Shown piece after piece: positions 14,522 to 27,679 of a stretch of 64,000 bases of DNA; position 1 is the first letter of the stretch; every line of letters begins with the position of its first letter. A program made the position numbers and the translations under genes. The notes under the pieces are model-generated. The model was not told the origin of the DNA. It was given only the letters and a program-made list of their open reading frames with translations, and did no database searches. Origin of the DNA: Chlorokybus atmophyticus (taxonomy: Eukaryota; Streptophyta; Chlorokybophyceae; Chlorokybales; Chlorokybaceae); NCBI GenBank assembly GCA_009103225.1, contig RHPI01000260.1, positions 274,902 to 338,901 on the forward strand, read 5' to 3'.

Positions 14522-15399
14522 CTGCGAACTGCAAACGCGGCTCGAGACGCACCCGTTGGAACAACGCGCAGTTGATGCAAGTTGCATGGGCATCATGCAG
14601 CATGATTCATGGTTCATGCAACCCAGTTCATGATTTACGACAGAGTGTCACGACTGTCGCAAGTCATGAGTTACCGGTATGATTCATAACGGGTTCACGC
14701 TTGTGATTGACCATTCATAATCCATGCCACAAGCCCAGACTCCTGGCCCAAGACTTTTTGTTACCATACTGTTTACAGAAGCATACAACATACCTAAGAG
14801 GGTGTGGCCCGCGTAGTATGGCGACCACACAGTCAATCACCGTCGCATATACCTGCCTATTGGTGTTCACTTGTGATTATAAGTTTACCGCTATCAAAAC
14901 AATGACACGTTCGCTGAGCTTGGCGGGCTTAAGCTACTCCTTGCAAACATGCGCACAAGGTAGAAGACTGTTCATGTATAATGGACAATATCTATAATGA
15001 TGACTTGCAACCGCAAACGCAATGTACACATAATGCGAAACGTTAATGTGTGTATCACGACAAGTGTCGAGTTTTGCTGATCGTAGTGCATCAAATTTCA
15101 TTGGCGATCGTACAAAACTTTCGTCGCACAAGCCCCCCCCCCCCCCTCCTCTCCCTCTTTTTGAGGCCATGTTGGTGCGCTGAAACCCGACGAAACCTGT
15201 AATACCATCAGTCTGCTGGATGGGCCACATCCCTCCCTGTTGATGTTGCATCACTATCAAACCAGTCACACACCCCTACTCAACACGTACATCTACATAC
15301 ACTTGTACAACGCCAACCTGTACATCAACAATAGCCTGCAGCAACTCCACTCCACTCAATAAGGAGGAGGAGGGGCAGGAGACGCAGCTTTCCGCATCA
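14522..15399. other. Intergenic region with a poly-C run
   Basis: No coding exon recognised. It contains a homopolymer run of about 16 C at 15130-15146. The stretch before it (about 14700-15100) is AT-richer than the coding DNA. Confidence 0.5.
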
Positions 15400-15880
15400 T
15401 CACCCCTCCCCCCAACCACCACCAAACTCTTCCTCTTTGACGTACACCATGTATTCCTGGGGATCACCTGACGGGCCCCAGTGGCTATGATACCCCACTT
15501 CCATAGGCGGTCCATCATCAAGAATATACCCAACCTTGGCCCCACATCCCCGGCAACTTAGGCGTGTGCGGGTGCGGTGTATTCCCCACGCATTGGCCGA
15601 CGCGTAGTGGGAACCCCACCGGGAGCAAGTGTCAACAATGAAGGCGGACTCGTCTATGTTGTGGAAGTTGAGGAACCCATTGTTGTTCCCGCCCCCGGCG
15701 AAATAAATGTCCTCGAGATACCTTTTATGTGTAATCGGTTTTTGCGTCTTGTTGGGTTTATCAGTTGTTTGCTGGTAGTGATGACTACGAGTACCTTTGC
15801 GAGTGGGTGAGGGGCTGCACTGCACCGCAATGCGCGCACGCGTAGTCGCCCGAGGGTGGGGACGGGGCTACTACTGACAT
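15400..15880 (-). CDS. CULT/Yippee-like zinc-binding protein, copy 1
   Basis: Two exons (15795-15880 and 15400-15721) join in phase to give about 135 aa. The first carries CAHCGA, the second CRGCGA. Between the two CxxC pairs are FLNFHNIDESAFIVD and NAWGIHRTRTRLS. This spacing and the W...CxxCGxxxGYI ending resemble the CULT (cereblon thalidomide-binding) and Yippee/Mis18 beta-tent fold, in which four cysteines hold one zinc. Its partner is unknown. The C-terminus (EYMVYVKEEEFGGGWGEG) is polar. A GT donor-like site at the TCAG/GTGATC junction (about 15474) leaves open a further exon. An inverted paralogue lies at 26.0-26.5 kb. Confidence 0.65.
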
Positions 15881-16906
15881 TATTGGTGTTGTTGGGTTAA
15901 GAATGAAAGGGTTGGTTGGACTTGCGGCAGGGCGATGATCGCGACTCCCGCCTGGTGGCGTGCAACCCCAGTATGCACAGCACTGCTACATGTACACTGT
16001 CATGCGGTTGGATTGCCACACTTGCACTTGTTACAAGCAGTCGCTAATGAAGTGACAGAGCTGTGCTTCATGTGTCTGATACCAACAGCAGTATCTCATA
16101 TGTAATGGGAATAATACTGTGCAACTTGGAGCTGCAATGGCGATGCATGTGCCACAGCTACTACACCTGATGTCACCCATCTGTCGCTGGCAGCTCTCAG
16201 GGCAGGGTCATAGCTTGCCTCAAGACAGCTGGTTTTTGTGGCGGCCTCCAAAGTTGAAGGGAGAAACTGCAAACATGTAGGGACCATGCATGACAGCAAT
16301 CAGCACCGCATCAACATGCAAGCATGCTTGGCAGCAAAGCCATCAGGGGTGATAGCTGTAGTGTGTGAACAGCAATTGGTATCGAATGCACACGCTCAGA
16401 TCACACAGCTAGTTGCAAAATGCCTACAAGGATTGGTTTTGACAGCATTTTTGGCATCGACACGAGCTCGGAATAACAACAAGCTCAGGGAGAGTGAGAA
16501 GCAAGCAGAAATGGGGCTTTTGGACATGTATGCAACACAAGGCACAAGGAATAACGCATGCATGTCAACACATGCGCACGCGCGCACGTGCAGAGTGTTG
16601 TAGGTTGATTGTGTTGCATTTGCACACAGCCCGGCGATTGTGTACTTGATAGCGCGTACGCTCTGAGTTGTAGCGATAGCATGTGCCATTCGGCTGCGCA
16701 TGTTGAACTGCAGTATAGTTCTCAGAAGAACAACCACTTCGCATCCGATACACGTGCACACTCACTCGCACACACCCAAAGACAAACCAACCGACTAACG
16801 GTCACACGCAAGCAGACGCACAGTAGTAGCGCAAGCATCCAACCCGAAGACAAGTTGTGTCTTGGTTACCTCCAACCTGATGCTGATCAGCAGGCAGAGA
16901 CCATGC
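15881..16906. other. Upstream flank of the CULT-like gene, part of the inverted duplication
   Basis: The part from about 15900 to 16260, read on the minus strand, matches about 25640-25960 on the plus strand. The clearest stretches are CTGTCTTGAGGCAAGC-like and GGTGACATCAGGTG-like. Both flanks lie upstream of a CULT-like copy. I see no conserved exon in it. Confidence 0.55.
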
Positions 16907-17211
16907 ATGCCCCCGTGCCCCCCACATCCCCAGGCCTCGCCGCACGGCACCCACCCTCCCGAGCGACAGATCAGCCAAGGGTCAGGCCAGCAGGCGTGGT
17001 TGGCACTCTTGGAGGAAGTCCGTGTGTCCGCTCTCACAGCAGACGGGGGGCCGCCTCCCTCAGTTGCTCAGTAAGCGCAGCAGCCAAGCCACATACAAAG
17101 CAAACACTAGACCCACACACCTTTTGCTTGTCTACCACAGCACCTTTGCTCCGCCCCCTCCGCGCCAAGCACTGCGGCTTGGCTGGTGTCATCCATTGGT
17201 GGGTTGAGACT
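16907..17211 (+). CDS. Weak candidate two-exon gene, unknown product
   Basis: A possible exon from ATG 16907 to about 17069 contains AWLALLEEVRVSALTADGGPPPSVA. It is followed by a CA|GTAAGC donor and, after a CCACAG acceptor near 17140, HTFAPPPPRQALRLGWCHPLVG and a stop. Phase is kept. The product is Pro-rich and matches no family I know. It could also be a fragment of a longer transcript with upstream exons in the 16.6-16.9 kb region. Confidence 0.25.
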
Positions 17212-17299
17212 GTGCGGGTGGAAGGCGGCGGGGCGGGGCGGGGCGGGGATGAGGTTGAGAAGCAGTGGAGCAGGCGGAGGAACAGTTGTTTACTATTAT

Positions 17300-18067
17300 T
17301 TAATAGCATATTATAATAATCTCATCTAGAACAACAATCTGGGAGGCATACAAGTGAACTGAGTTACGTCGAGTCGGGTGGAGGCAAGCGGTCGAGCAGT
17401 CACTGGCCAGTATGCTACGGCGCTGTCGTTGACGAAGGCGTTGAAAGGTAAGGTGCGTCACTGCATGTGTCTGCGGCCGTCTGTTCTGTTCGTCTTGTTT
17501 TGAATCGTTGAGGAATGCGGACGGTCATCATCCGTATCTGAAAGCATGCACGTGATGCGAAATGTGGCTCAAGCACCGCCTGCATGCGTTTGAGGCTCAC
17601 ACTACTACTTGTCCCGTGTTAATAATTTACTGCTGGGCTGTACGCCTCGGCTTACTGGTCGTTGTGGTATTGACATTGCTGCAACCAACCTGGTTGCTTG
17701 CTGCTTCAAGTGCCTGACATAACTTTGGCGGCTGATGACATTATCGACCTGACAACTACAGTCACACTGATGCAGCATGAAAGCCCAGCCGTAATAGATT
17801 GAACAAATAGACAGAACCACCTCAGCACAGCACCACCGTATTGCTGCCAAACCTCTGTCCAACGTCACATCACCATGACGCTCGTGTGTTTCTGACATCT
17901 ATAGCATCCACGCAAGTCTTCCTTCATCGCATGCGTGCTCTTTCGCGCATTGTTCATTACCATAAGATGTGGTGTATCTCACACCAGCAGGATAATGAAG
18001 CAGCTCATGTGCGCACCAGCGGTGGCATCTGATCAGTGAGAAAAAAGCGCACACAACCCGCGCGGTG
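17300..18067. other. Intergenic region
   Basis: About 770 bp with no recognisable exon, RNA gene or repeat. The stretch just before 18068 (GCGCACACAACCCGCGCGG) is GC-rich and may be the promoter of the downstream membrane-protein gene. Confidence 0.4.
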
Positions 18068-19292
18068 ATGATGCTTCCGGAGTACTCCTCGTCCAAGGGT
18101 TTCCACACCTCGTTCAGGTCCGCGGCGAAGAAGCACCTGCGCGCTCACGCCTCCGGCGGCGGGACCAACCTCGCGCGCCTCGTTCGCCCCGCCATCGCAT
18201 GCGCGGGAGGAGTGTACCTACTAGTGCTCGTGTACCTCATTGCAAGCGCCACACCGCACGTGCGTGTGCATGTACACAAGCTCGCTTAAGTATTCATGCG
18301 CCTGCACTCGCACACGCACGCACACGCACGCACACGCAATCGAGCGCGCACGCATGCACTCACATGCACACGCACGCCAGTGCGCTCGTGCGCGTGCACA
18401 CATGTTGATGATGTCGGGCTGCTGTCGTCGTATTGACTTGACTATTGATGATTTCTTTATCGTAGGATTCGAGTGAGAAGACCCGAGGGCTGTATGAGGT
18501 TGGTGACGGGGGTGGGGGCGGCGGGGACCACATCGCGCAAGCGATGGCGCGATTGCACGAACGCAGGTGGGTAAACAGAACCATGTTTCATGAAACTTTG
18601 TACTTTGGTTTTACAGTAACATGGCATCGTGAGCGTGTTTCATGGACGGTGTGCGCATGCATGTGTGTTGTGGGCCAGCAAGGGGGTTTGGGCCCACCCC
18701 TTGCTGATTGTCTTGGTGGCTTGCCTACCTGCCTGCCGTGCCTCACCCACATGACGGTGTGAGAACTGTGTGTACAAAAGAGGGTATGCTGCAATGTTTG
18801 TATGTGCGTGTGCGTGTACCACACACTGCGTATGTGCGTGCGCAAGTGTGAGCATGGGTGGTTGAAGCACCGCATCCTTTCTGAGTGTTGTGTTTGTGTT
18901 GTGTACCTTGCATACTTACAGCTTTATGCATGCAGAGCTCAGGCTGCCACTGTCAACAGCGATGGCGTTGTTGACGTGACACAAGGAGACAAAGCACAAC
19001 CAACAGATACCACTGCGACGCAAGCAAACGAGGCATTGCATAGCAAAGAACTTGAAGCCCGATGCAAGCATAAGGTTAGGGAAACCACGCCATGTTCACA
19101 TGAAGTCTTCGTGTTACAGCAACGTTGCACAGATTCGATCTCTCATCAACCCAACACACGTTTGTCAACATGCAGGTCATGAGTGCAAGAAGAACGGCCC
19201 GAGCCACCTCTTCAGGCTCAGAGCTCACGCCCGCGGAGACCAAAGCCGTCGCGGACTGCGTGGCAACATTGTCTCACACCCACACGTTATAA
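18068..19292 (+). CDS. Small single-pass membrane protein, unknown family
   Basis: Four exons (18068-18259, 18466-18566, 18936-19074, 19176-19292) keep phase and give 182 aa. The N-terminus is basic and polar (SSSKGFHTSFRSAAKKHLRAH). A transmembrane helix follows at about residues 43-61 (LVRPAIACAGGVYLLVLVYLIA). The rest is hydrophilic, with a Gly-rich spot and a helical HIAQAMARLHERR. It ends in AETKAVADCVATLSHTHTL. The pattern suggests a type II membrane protein. I do not recognise it. Its stop is only 20 bp from the stop of the convergent DDRGK1 gene. Confidence 0.6.
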
Positions 19293-19312
19293 CAGTGTTT
19301 TGCATACTTCTG

Positions 19313-21692
19313 TCACGCGGGTGCTGGGATGTCTGCGTGTGGCGGTGTCGCGGCAACGTGGGGTGCGAGGTCGATGAGGTCGGCGGATTTGGCGGCGAGG
19401 TCGGCGATGGCGACGCGGCCGCGGGCGCGCACGTACTGAGCCACGCGCTCCATCTCCTCGAGGCTGATGTAGATGAACTTGCCGCGATCGTCGATCACAC
19501 CCGTCAACCGCCCTGTTACAACGAACGTTTCTACTAGCTAGTCACGCCAACCACGCTTGCTTGCTGTGGAATATGTTGGCTGTGACAATGACAATGTCAA
19601 ACATCAAGCAAAGCGTTCCAAGCACTCACCTGTTTGCTCTAGCGCTTGCACTCTGCTTATGACGTCCTGGGATTGATGGGGGACACGCACGCCGTGAGTG
19701 AGAGACGCAGACGCAAGACTTACGGTTGTGTGTGCATGCGCATGTGTATGCAAATCCCAGTGCCTATGCTGAATTTCATGTGCGTGACATCACCTGCGTG
19801 CGTAGACCGAACTCGGCTGCAAGTTCTTCCAGCACAACCAGCTTTTGCCGCTGCACGCACACACGTACACACTAGTCTGAGTCTAGCAATATGGCATGCG
19901 TGTCACAGCCGCAAGGTCATATGAGAGCAGATGTGTATCACCGGAGCAAGATGTGCGTGTGCATGTGTGCGTGCGTACGCGCGCGTACATGTGTGTGTGC
20001 TCGTGCATACAAGCAAGTCTGTACCTTGATGTAGTCGATGAATTCCTGCAGCAGCCCCTGGCTCTCCTCCGCCACATCGCGCTCCACGGACCCCTCCCCC
20101 TCGACACTGTAAAATGAAGGTCTTATGTCCTGATCACACACCACGCACGCACGCGCACGCGCACGCACAAAACGCGATAGCACCCAACCACGAATGACAA
20201 CACACACTCTGCCCACCTCATCGCGGATTTCCACTTCTCAAACTCCTCGGCCTCCTCGGCCTCCTTCTCCTTGCGCAGCCTCTCAAGCTCTGCCTCCTGC
20301 ATGACGACGACGACGACGACGATGATGTTGGCAATGTGACCAAGGTTGGAACCACACAAAACACAACTGCATACTTACAATCTGTCGCTCTTGCTCGTCG
20401 CGCTCCTCGTCTTTCCTGCGCTGCGCGGCGTCGCGGGCGGCGCGCTTCTCGCTCTTCGCCTCGTCCATCGCCACTTGGTACTGGGTTGATGTTGACGGGG
20501 GGGGGGGGGGGGNNNNNNNNNNNNNNNNNNNNNNNNNNNNNNNNNNNNNNNNNNGGGGGGGGGGGGGGGGGGGGGGGGGGAATGCCCACATGATGACGAC
20601 GAGTCAGTAGCGCTGCACACACGCGCAAGCATGCGCCCACCAGCGCGCGTGCGCTGACACGAACACACACGCACACAAACTCACGCGCTTGGCTTCCTCC
20701 TTTCCCTGCTTCCTCGCTGCCTTCTTGGACACCTTTCCAGTCTCCCCGTCAACCTCCCCCCCCTTCTCCCTCTCCCCTTCTCCATACTCATCCTCATCAT
20801 CCCGCTCACGCTCGCACTCGTCCGCAACTCCTCCAGCTGCGGCCTCCTCCTGTTGGCGTGTGGTAGTGACAGACTTGGACGCAGTTTGCGAGCGCGACGA
20901 TGCTGCGCGCATGCGGCTCGTGCCGCCCTTTCTGCTGCTTTTCAATATAGAGGTAGATGGCTTGGATGGAGGCTCAACCACCGCCTGATGGTAAACGACG
21001 GTGGCTATGATGTTGGTGTACTGGTGATGATGACAGCGATGTTGGGCTTTGCTACGGGTGCACAGCACAGGGAACGCTTGAAGGTGTGCGCGTGAGCGTA
21101 TGTGTGCGTGCACTTGTGCTCATGTAAGCGAATGGCTGGGTTGTAGCATCATAGCAATAGTGTATCACCCACTGTGCATGCCCTTGTCGTGTGCTATTGA
21201 TGCAAACACAACACGCTGCTCTCTTTTCCTTCTTTCCTCTTCTTCTTCTAGATCACTCATATCAGTGGGTGCGTTGTTGGTGTATGTAGTTCAGATGGAA
21301 GCGCAATGCGTAGGGACAGTAAACTTCTTGGACAGAATAAGCTAGGCTAAATTCAACATGAATAACAATTGATCAGATGACAACAGGTCAGGAGTACGAA
21401 TGAACCACCTTTGTACAAGCACAGCGGTTGCTTGTAGTTAAGTAAGTTACTTAGTGCTTCTTGAAACCATCACATATAACTTGACATAAATAGCAGCAGT
21501 AGTATTGTTCACCAGCATCAACAACACCTGCTGCTTCTCCTTCACCACTTCCGTAGCCTGCTTGCCGCCACTCCGCAGCAGGAACGCCGCCACCGCCGCC
21601 GCCAGCAGCACCAGCACGGCCGTCACGGCGGCGACCACCACCCCGCCGACCCCCATCATGCCGCCGCCGTCGCCAACGCCGCCGTCATCCAT
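19313..21692 (-). CDS. DDRGK1: DDRGK1/UFBP1, UFM1-pathway ER membrane protein
   Basis: DDRGK1 anchors the UFL1 E3 ligase at the ER membrane for ufmylation. Eight exons (21528-21692, 20685-20984, 20379-20480, 20217-20296, 20025-20106, 19794-19850, 19630-19666, 19313-19512) keep phase and give about 340 aa; the human protein has 314. The N-terminus is a transmembrane helix ([22 protein letters not shown]). A long charged coiled region follows ([19 protein letters not shown]). The C-terminal winged-helix domain has [27 protein letters not shown] and [22 protein letters not shown], including the name-giving DDRGK. An assembly gap in poly-C/poly-G lies in the intron at 20499-20580. It shares a 195-bp divergent promoter with the dehydrogenase gene. 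Confidence 0.93.
20499..20580. other. Poly-G stretch with a 42-base N gap
   Basis: A G homopolymer flanks undetermined bases at 20513-20554. On the gene's strand this is poly-C just upstream of a CCCAG acceptor, so it sits in the polypyrimidine region of a DDRGK1 intron. Confidence 0.9.
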
Positions 21693-21887
21693 GGCATGGA
21701 CAACGTCACCGTCACCACCATCAAGGACAGTGACCTCCTGCAGGTGGCGGCGGCGGCGGCGGCGGTCATGCGTGAGGTGGCCGCTATCGCCGCCGCCGTC
21801 GCTGTGGGCGCGCCTGCCTGCTGCTGGCGGAAGGCGCTCAGGTGTGGTGTTGTTGGCAGGAGAAGCCTGAAGAAGGCTGCTGTGCGG
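21693..21887. promoter_or_regulatory. Shared divergent promoter of DDRGK1 and the SDR gene
   Basis: Only 195 bp separate the two start codons. The segment is rich in GGC/GCC triplets and has no TATA box, as expected for a GC-rich bidirectional promoter. The inference depends on the two predicted start codons. Confidence 0.45.
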
Positions 21888-23908
<2,021 letters not shown>

Positions 23909-26041
23909 TGAGTGAGTGTTGTGCAGGGTGTTGGTGCGTGTATGTGTGTCTGGGTGCAGCTGTGTATGTCGGTGTGCGCTGTTGTTTGGTTGAGTGGAGA
24001 TGCAGGGGTGAGTGTGTCTGCTGCAGCTGATGTGCCTGTATCAGTAACCAATGGTGACCATCTCCCCACCCGCACACACATTTCTTCTGCTTGCCCTCCA
24101 CATTACAGCCAAGGCAGGTTGAACAGAAGGGTATTCTGCATGCCTGCTCTAGCTTCGTTCGCACCAGATGATGCTGTGCTGGTTTCACCTTCAACGCACA
24201 GGACATTTGCAACTGCAAGGCAAGGTAAGGGTTCATACAATTATGTGCGAGCGGATGCTTCGGCATGGTGCATCTGCATGTCCGCAAGGCGGACTTGAAT
24301 ACAATATGTGCAATCTGTCACTGCTGTGAATTGATATCCACGTCGTATGCTGTGGTCAATACTGCACGGTCTTCAAATGCAAATGCAAGTGTCCTGCACG
24401 ACGCACGATTCAGTTTTTAAGCAAACATAGTCGCCAACTAGACACACACTACACACGTCACGCATGTCACAACTTTGTCTGTTTCGAATGTATTATACAC
24501 TATGCCACGTGGGCTGCTGAAGTTCGTTCATGCATCCAGAGCACCACGAACATGCCGGTAACAGCTGCCCTGCGTGTCCATCGCGACACTATGCATGCAG
24601 AGAACAATGTTCATAAAAACAGAACGGAAAGAACGTCCAAAATCCAACATAGGGCACATAGTTTGGGAAAATGGCATGCACGATCCGCATGACACCGCCC
24701 AGACAAGTAGTGCTTCCGCAAGCCGATATGTCCCCTTGCAATTGTGTTCAGGTACCTCAAACTCAATGGGTGGTTGTTGTGGCCCTACGCATGTGGTTTG
24801 TTTTTGATAGTCGTGTAGTGAGTTACGGGGCTTCTTGTGCTTTTGGTTATGTATTCGTGTTTGTGAGAGGTATCTACGTACCCGATCGACAAAAGCAACT
24901 GAGCTGTGCAGTGTTGAATATATATCGCGAGTTTTGCTTGCTGCTTGGAGCGGGGAGAGAGGGCGGAGCCAAAGTCGGTGTCCGTGTGGTGGGGTAAGGT
25001 ACGTTTTTGATTGTTACTTCCCTGCTGCTGAGCTGAGAGAGAGAGAGAGCAACCCCGCCGCCGCCGCCGCCGCCGCCGCCCCTGCCTGCTCTTGAGCGAG
25101 AGACTGACCTGCCACAGGTCAGCCTGACCCTTGCCTTCTTTGGGGGAGTTTGTGTGCACACCCGCATTCGTGTACAAGAAGCGGAGTACATCACATGCCA
25201 TACGCCACGATACACATAGCCGCCAGGTTACAGCACAGTAAAAAAAACAAACGGGCACAAACGGCCAGGCTATGTGCAAGCGCAACACTACCAACCTACG
25301 ACACTCTGTGCGTGTGCACGCTTGTGTATCTCTGTCCAGGCGTGCGAGTGTGCGTGCGTGCGTCTTCAACTGTTGACTCAATGCATGCACCTCTTGTGGC
25401 TTGGATTGCATTCGCCTCCCTCCTTTGTTGTCGTCACGCGCATATGTCAATGCCATACACGTTGTCAAAAACCCACACTCGTGTCAGCGCACTACATTAT
25501 AGAAAGCGAGTTGGTTGATCTGACCGAGTCCGCACGGTTTTGTTTAACACCAGATCCATCTCAATGCATCGGTTGGTTTGCTGCCAACTGCACCGTGTGC
25601 GACGATTGTTTTGGCGCGGTTCCAATTTTGCAACTTAAGCCTTGACATTAATAGGCTGACAAAAGGCCAGCTGTGATGAGGCAAGCCATATATCTGCCGT
25701 GAGAGCTGCTGCCAGGTGGGTGACATCAGGTGGCAGTGTGGCACATGCATTAATACTCCAGTTGCTGCTTGCACTCGCGCATATTTCTGCGGCACTTGTA
25801 TTCATGATAATATTGAAAGTCACACTGGTGCATAACAGCTCATTGGTAACCAAACAGCACTTGCACGCAACAAGGATAAAACTCATTCCAACTGCGTGGC
25901 ACCGTGCGCGTAACAGTGCTTTGCATACACACTATCACGCACCAACCGAGCCTCATCATCACTGTTGCACCAGGGGCGGCAACCAATCCTCCCACCTCCA
26001 ACCCAACACTGCCCAGACCCAACAAACACTCCCCAGCACAC
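23909..26041. other. Intergenic region with dispersed-repeat copies
   Basis: No convincing gene. It contains the first copies of two repeated sequences (about 24155-24235 and 24665-24745), whose partners lie at 26850-27580. A (GCC)n run lies at 25053-25080 after a (GA)n run. From about 25640 to 25960 it carries the upstream flank shared with CULT-like copy 1. Long open frames here have no family resemblance. Confidence 0.5.
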
Positions 26042-26406
26042 ATGACAGTAGCCCCGTCCCCACCTTCAGGCGACTGCGCATGCGCGCACTGCGGTGCATT
26101 GCAGCCCCTCACCCATTCACAAAGGTACAATCTATCATCATACAAGCCAAAAAAAAACAAACAAATAATCATCCACCAAATCCCAGGTACCCCGACGACA
26201 TCTTCTTCATGGGCGGCGGCAACAGCGACGGGTCCCTCAACTTCCACAGCGTAGACGAGTCCGCCTTCATCATTGACACTTACTCCCAGTGGGGTCCTCA
26301 CTTTGAATCAGTCAACGCGTGGGGTATACACCGCACCCGCACGCGTCTGTCGTGCCGGGGTTGCGGGGCCAAGCTCGGGTATATACTTCATGATGGACCA
26401 CCCTGA
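26042..26406 (+). pseudogene. CULT/Yippee-like zinc-binding protein, copy 2, shortened
   Basis: Exon 1 (26042-26124) has CAHCGA. Exon 2 (26187-26406) has LNFHSVDESAFIID, NAWGIHRTRTRLS and CRGCGAKLGYI, all closely matching copy 1 at 15.4-15.9 kb on the other strand. The frame ends at a TGA at 26404, where copy 1 reads on. The next bases still align with copy 1 (GGTATCACAGTCACTGGGG), but carry a 2-nt length difference. This suggests 3' decay after the stop was gained. Both CxxC pairs survive, so a shorter working protein of about 100 aa is possible. I call it a pseudogene only tentatively. Confidence 0.45.
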
Positions 26407-27003
26407 GAAGGGTATCACAGTCACTGGGGGCCGAGTCAGGTGATACCCAGGGGGAAGAGGTACCGGTTTAAGCGCAAGCACCTGGTGATGGTGGGGGATC
26501 GCGGGGAACCTCCTGCTCCTGCTCCTGCTCAATGAGTGAGTGGAGACGACTTGTGTGTGCAGTGTTGTAAGTGGAGTAGTGTACAGGTTGGGTGTCGAAA
26601 GTTGGTAGCGTGAAGGTAACAGGGAGGTTTGGCGTATCCGGCTTCAAATGAAGTAGTTGGGTTAGCATTGCTTTGAAGGAAGATGAATTTGTTAGTATTG
26701 AGAGTCTAGAGTGTCAGCGCTGGCAAGGACCCCTGACCCCGAGATTGGTTGTCATATTGCTGTTGTGTTTGGTGTTGGGCGTGAGCACACTTTTGTATTC
26801 TTGAGCTTACGAACAGAGTCATGGTCTTTGGTGGATTCGGCTCACTAGATGATGCTGTGCTGGGTCTCTTTTAAAGCACAGGCCAAAGAATGCAAGGCAA
26901 AGTGTGCTTTCATGATTGCGGGCCAGATGTGCAAGACAGGGTTGTTGCCACTCGTGCAACCATCCCGACCTGCGTGACTGTGCCGCACGGTTGGCAACCA
27001 GTA

Positions 27004-27004
<1 letters not shown>

Positions 27005-27063
<59 letters not shown>

Positions 27064-27064
27064 N

Positions 27065-27141
<77 letters not shown>
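27005..27141. repeat. (CT)n microsatellite with an assembly gap
   Basis: CT run 27005-27063, one n at 27064, then CT again to 27141. It is the only one of the four long CT runs not inside a predicted intron. Confidence 0.85.
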
Positions 27142-27145
<4 letters not shown>

Positions 27146-27428
27146 GGTCCCAGTGTCAAAGCCATAACGCTAACAACAACTCAAATTCCAAACAATCACA
27201 ACACGAAGACACATCACAATGCAACTATGCACGCTAGCGCGCATCAGCTGCGTAGGCCTCACGCCAAGAGCACTACCACGTCAGACAGGGGCGTCATAGG
27301 AGCAGGTCGTGGTGGCGGCCAACCCGGAGCTGCACACACGGCCACCGTAACCACATTGCATGTCAGTGTCCTTCAGAACACTCGCAGGCACTCCATTTAC
27401 TAAAAACTCAGCTAACTGCAAGACTTGC

Positions 27429-27578
27429 CATACGGGTTGCGGTTTGCATGCACGATTTGCATGACACTGCACAAACAAGTACTGCTTTGCAAGCTGATAT
27501 GTCCATACGGGTTGCAGTTGGCATGCACGATTTGCATGACACTGCACAAACAAGTACTGCTGTGCAAGCTGATGTGTC
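27429..27578. repeat. Tandem pair of 75-bp repeats
   Basis: Units 27429-27503 and 27504-27578 are nearly identical (GCACGATTTGCATGACACTG core, CAAACAAGTACTGCT next). A third, more diverged single copy lies at about 24665-24745. They look like parts of a dispersed repeat and not exons. Confidence 0.8.
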
Positions 27579-27679
27579 CCCTGCAAGCTTATTGTGTCAA
27601 CCACGCACTACGAACAGTATTCATGTACACAAAATTGGCCGCCCAACCTGGCAATGCGGCCCCTACAATCTCTGTCTTG

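Larger units (their letters stand above)
26536..27679. other. Intergenic region with CT repeat and tandem 75-bp units
   Basis: No gene recognised. It contains an interrupted CT microsatellite at 27005-27141 and a tandem pair of 75-bp units at 27429-27578. Near 26850-26935 is a second copy of the repeat seen at 24155-24235. Confidence 0.5.

Noticed and set aside
14464-14682. Plus-strand frame upstream of H2B
   Set aside because: It covers the H2B promoter and has no coding character.
24785-25468. A 227-codon minus-strand frame
   Set aside because: Composition follows GA and GCC repeats; no motif and no matching exon structure.
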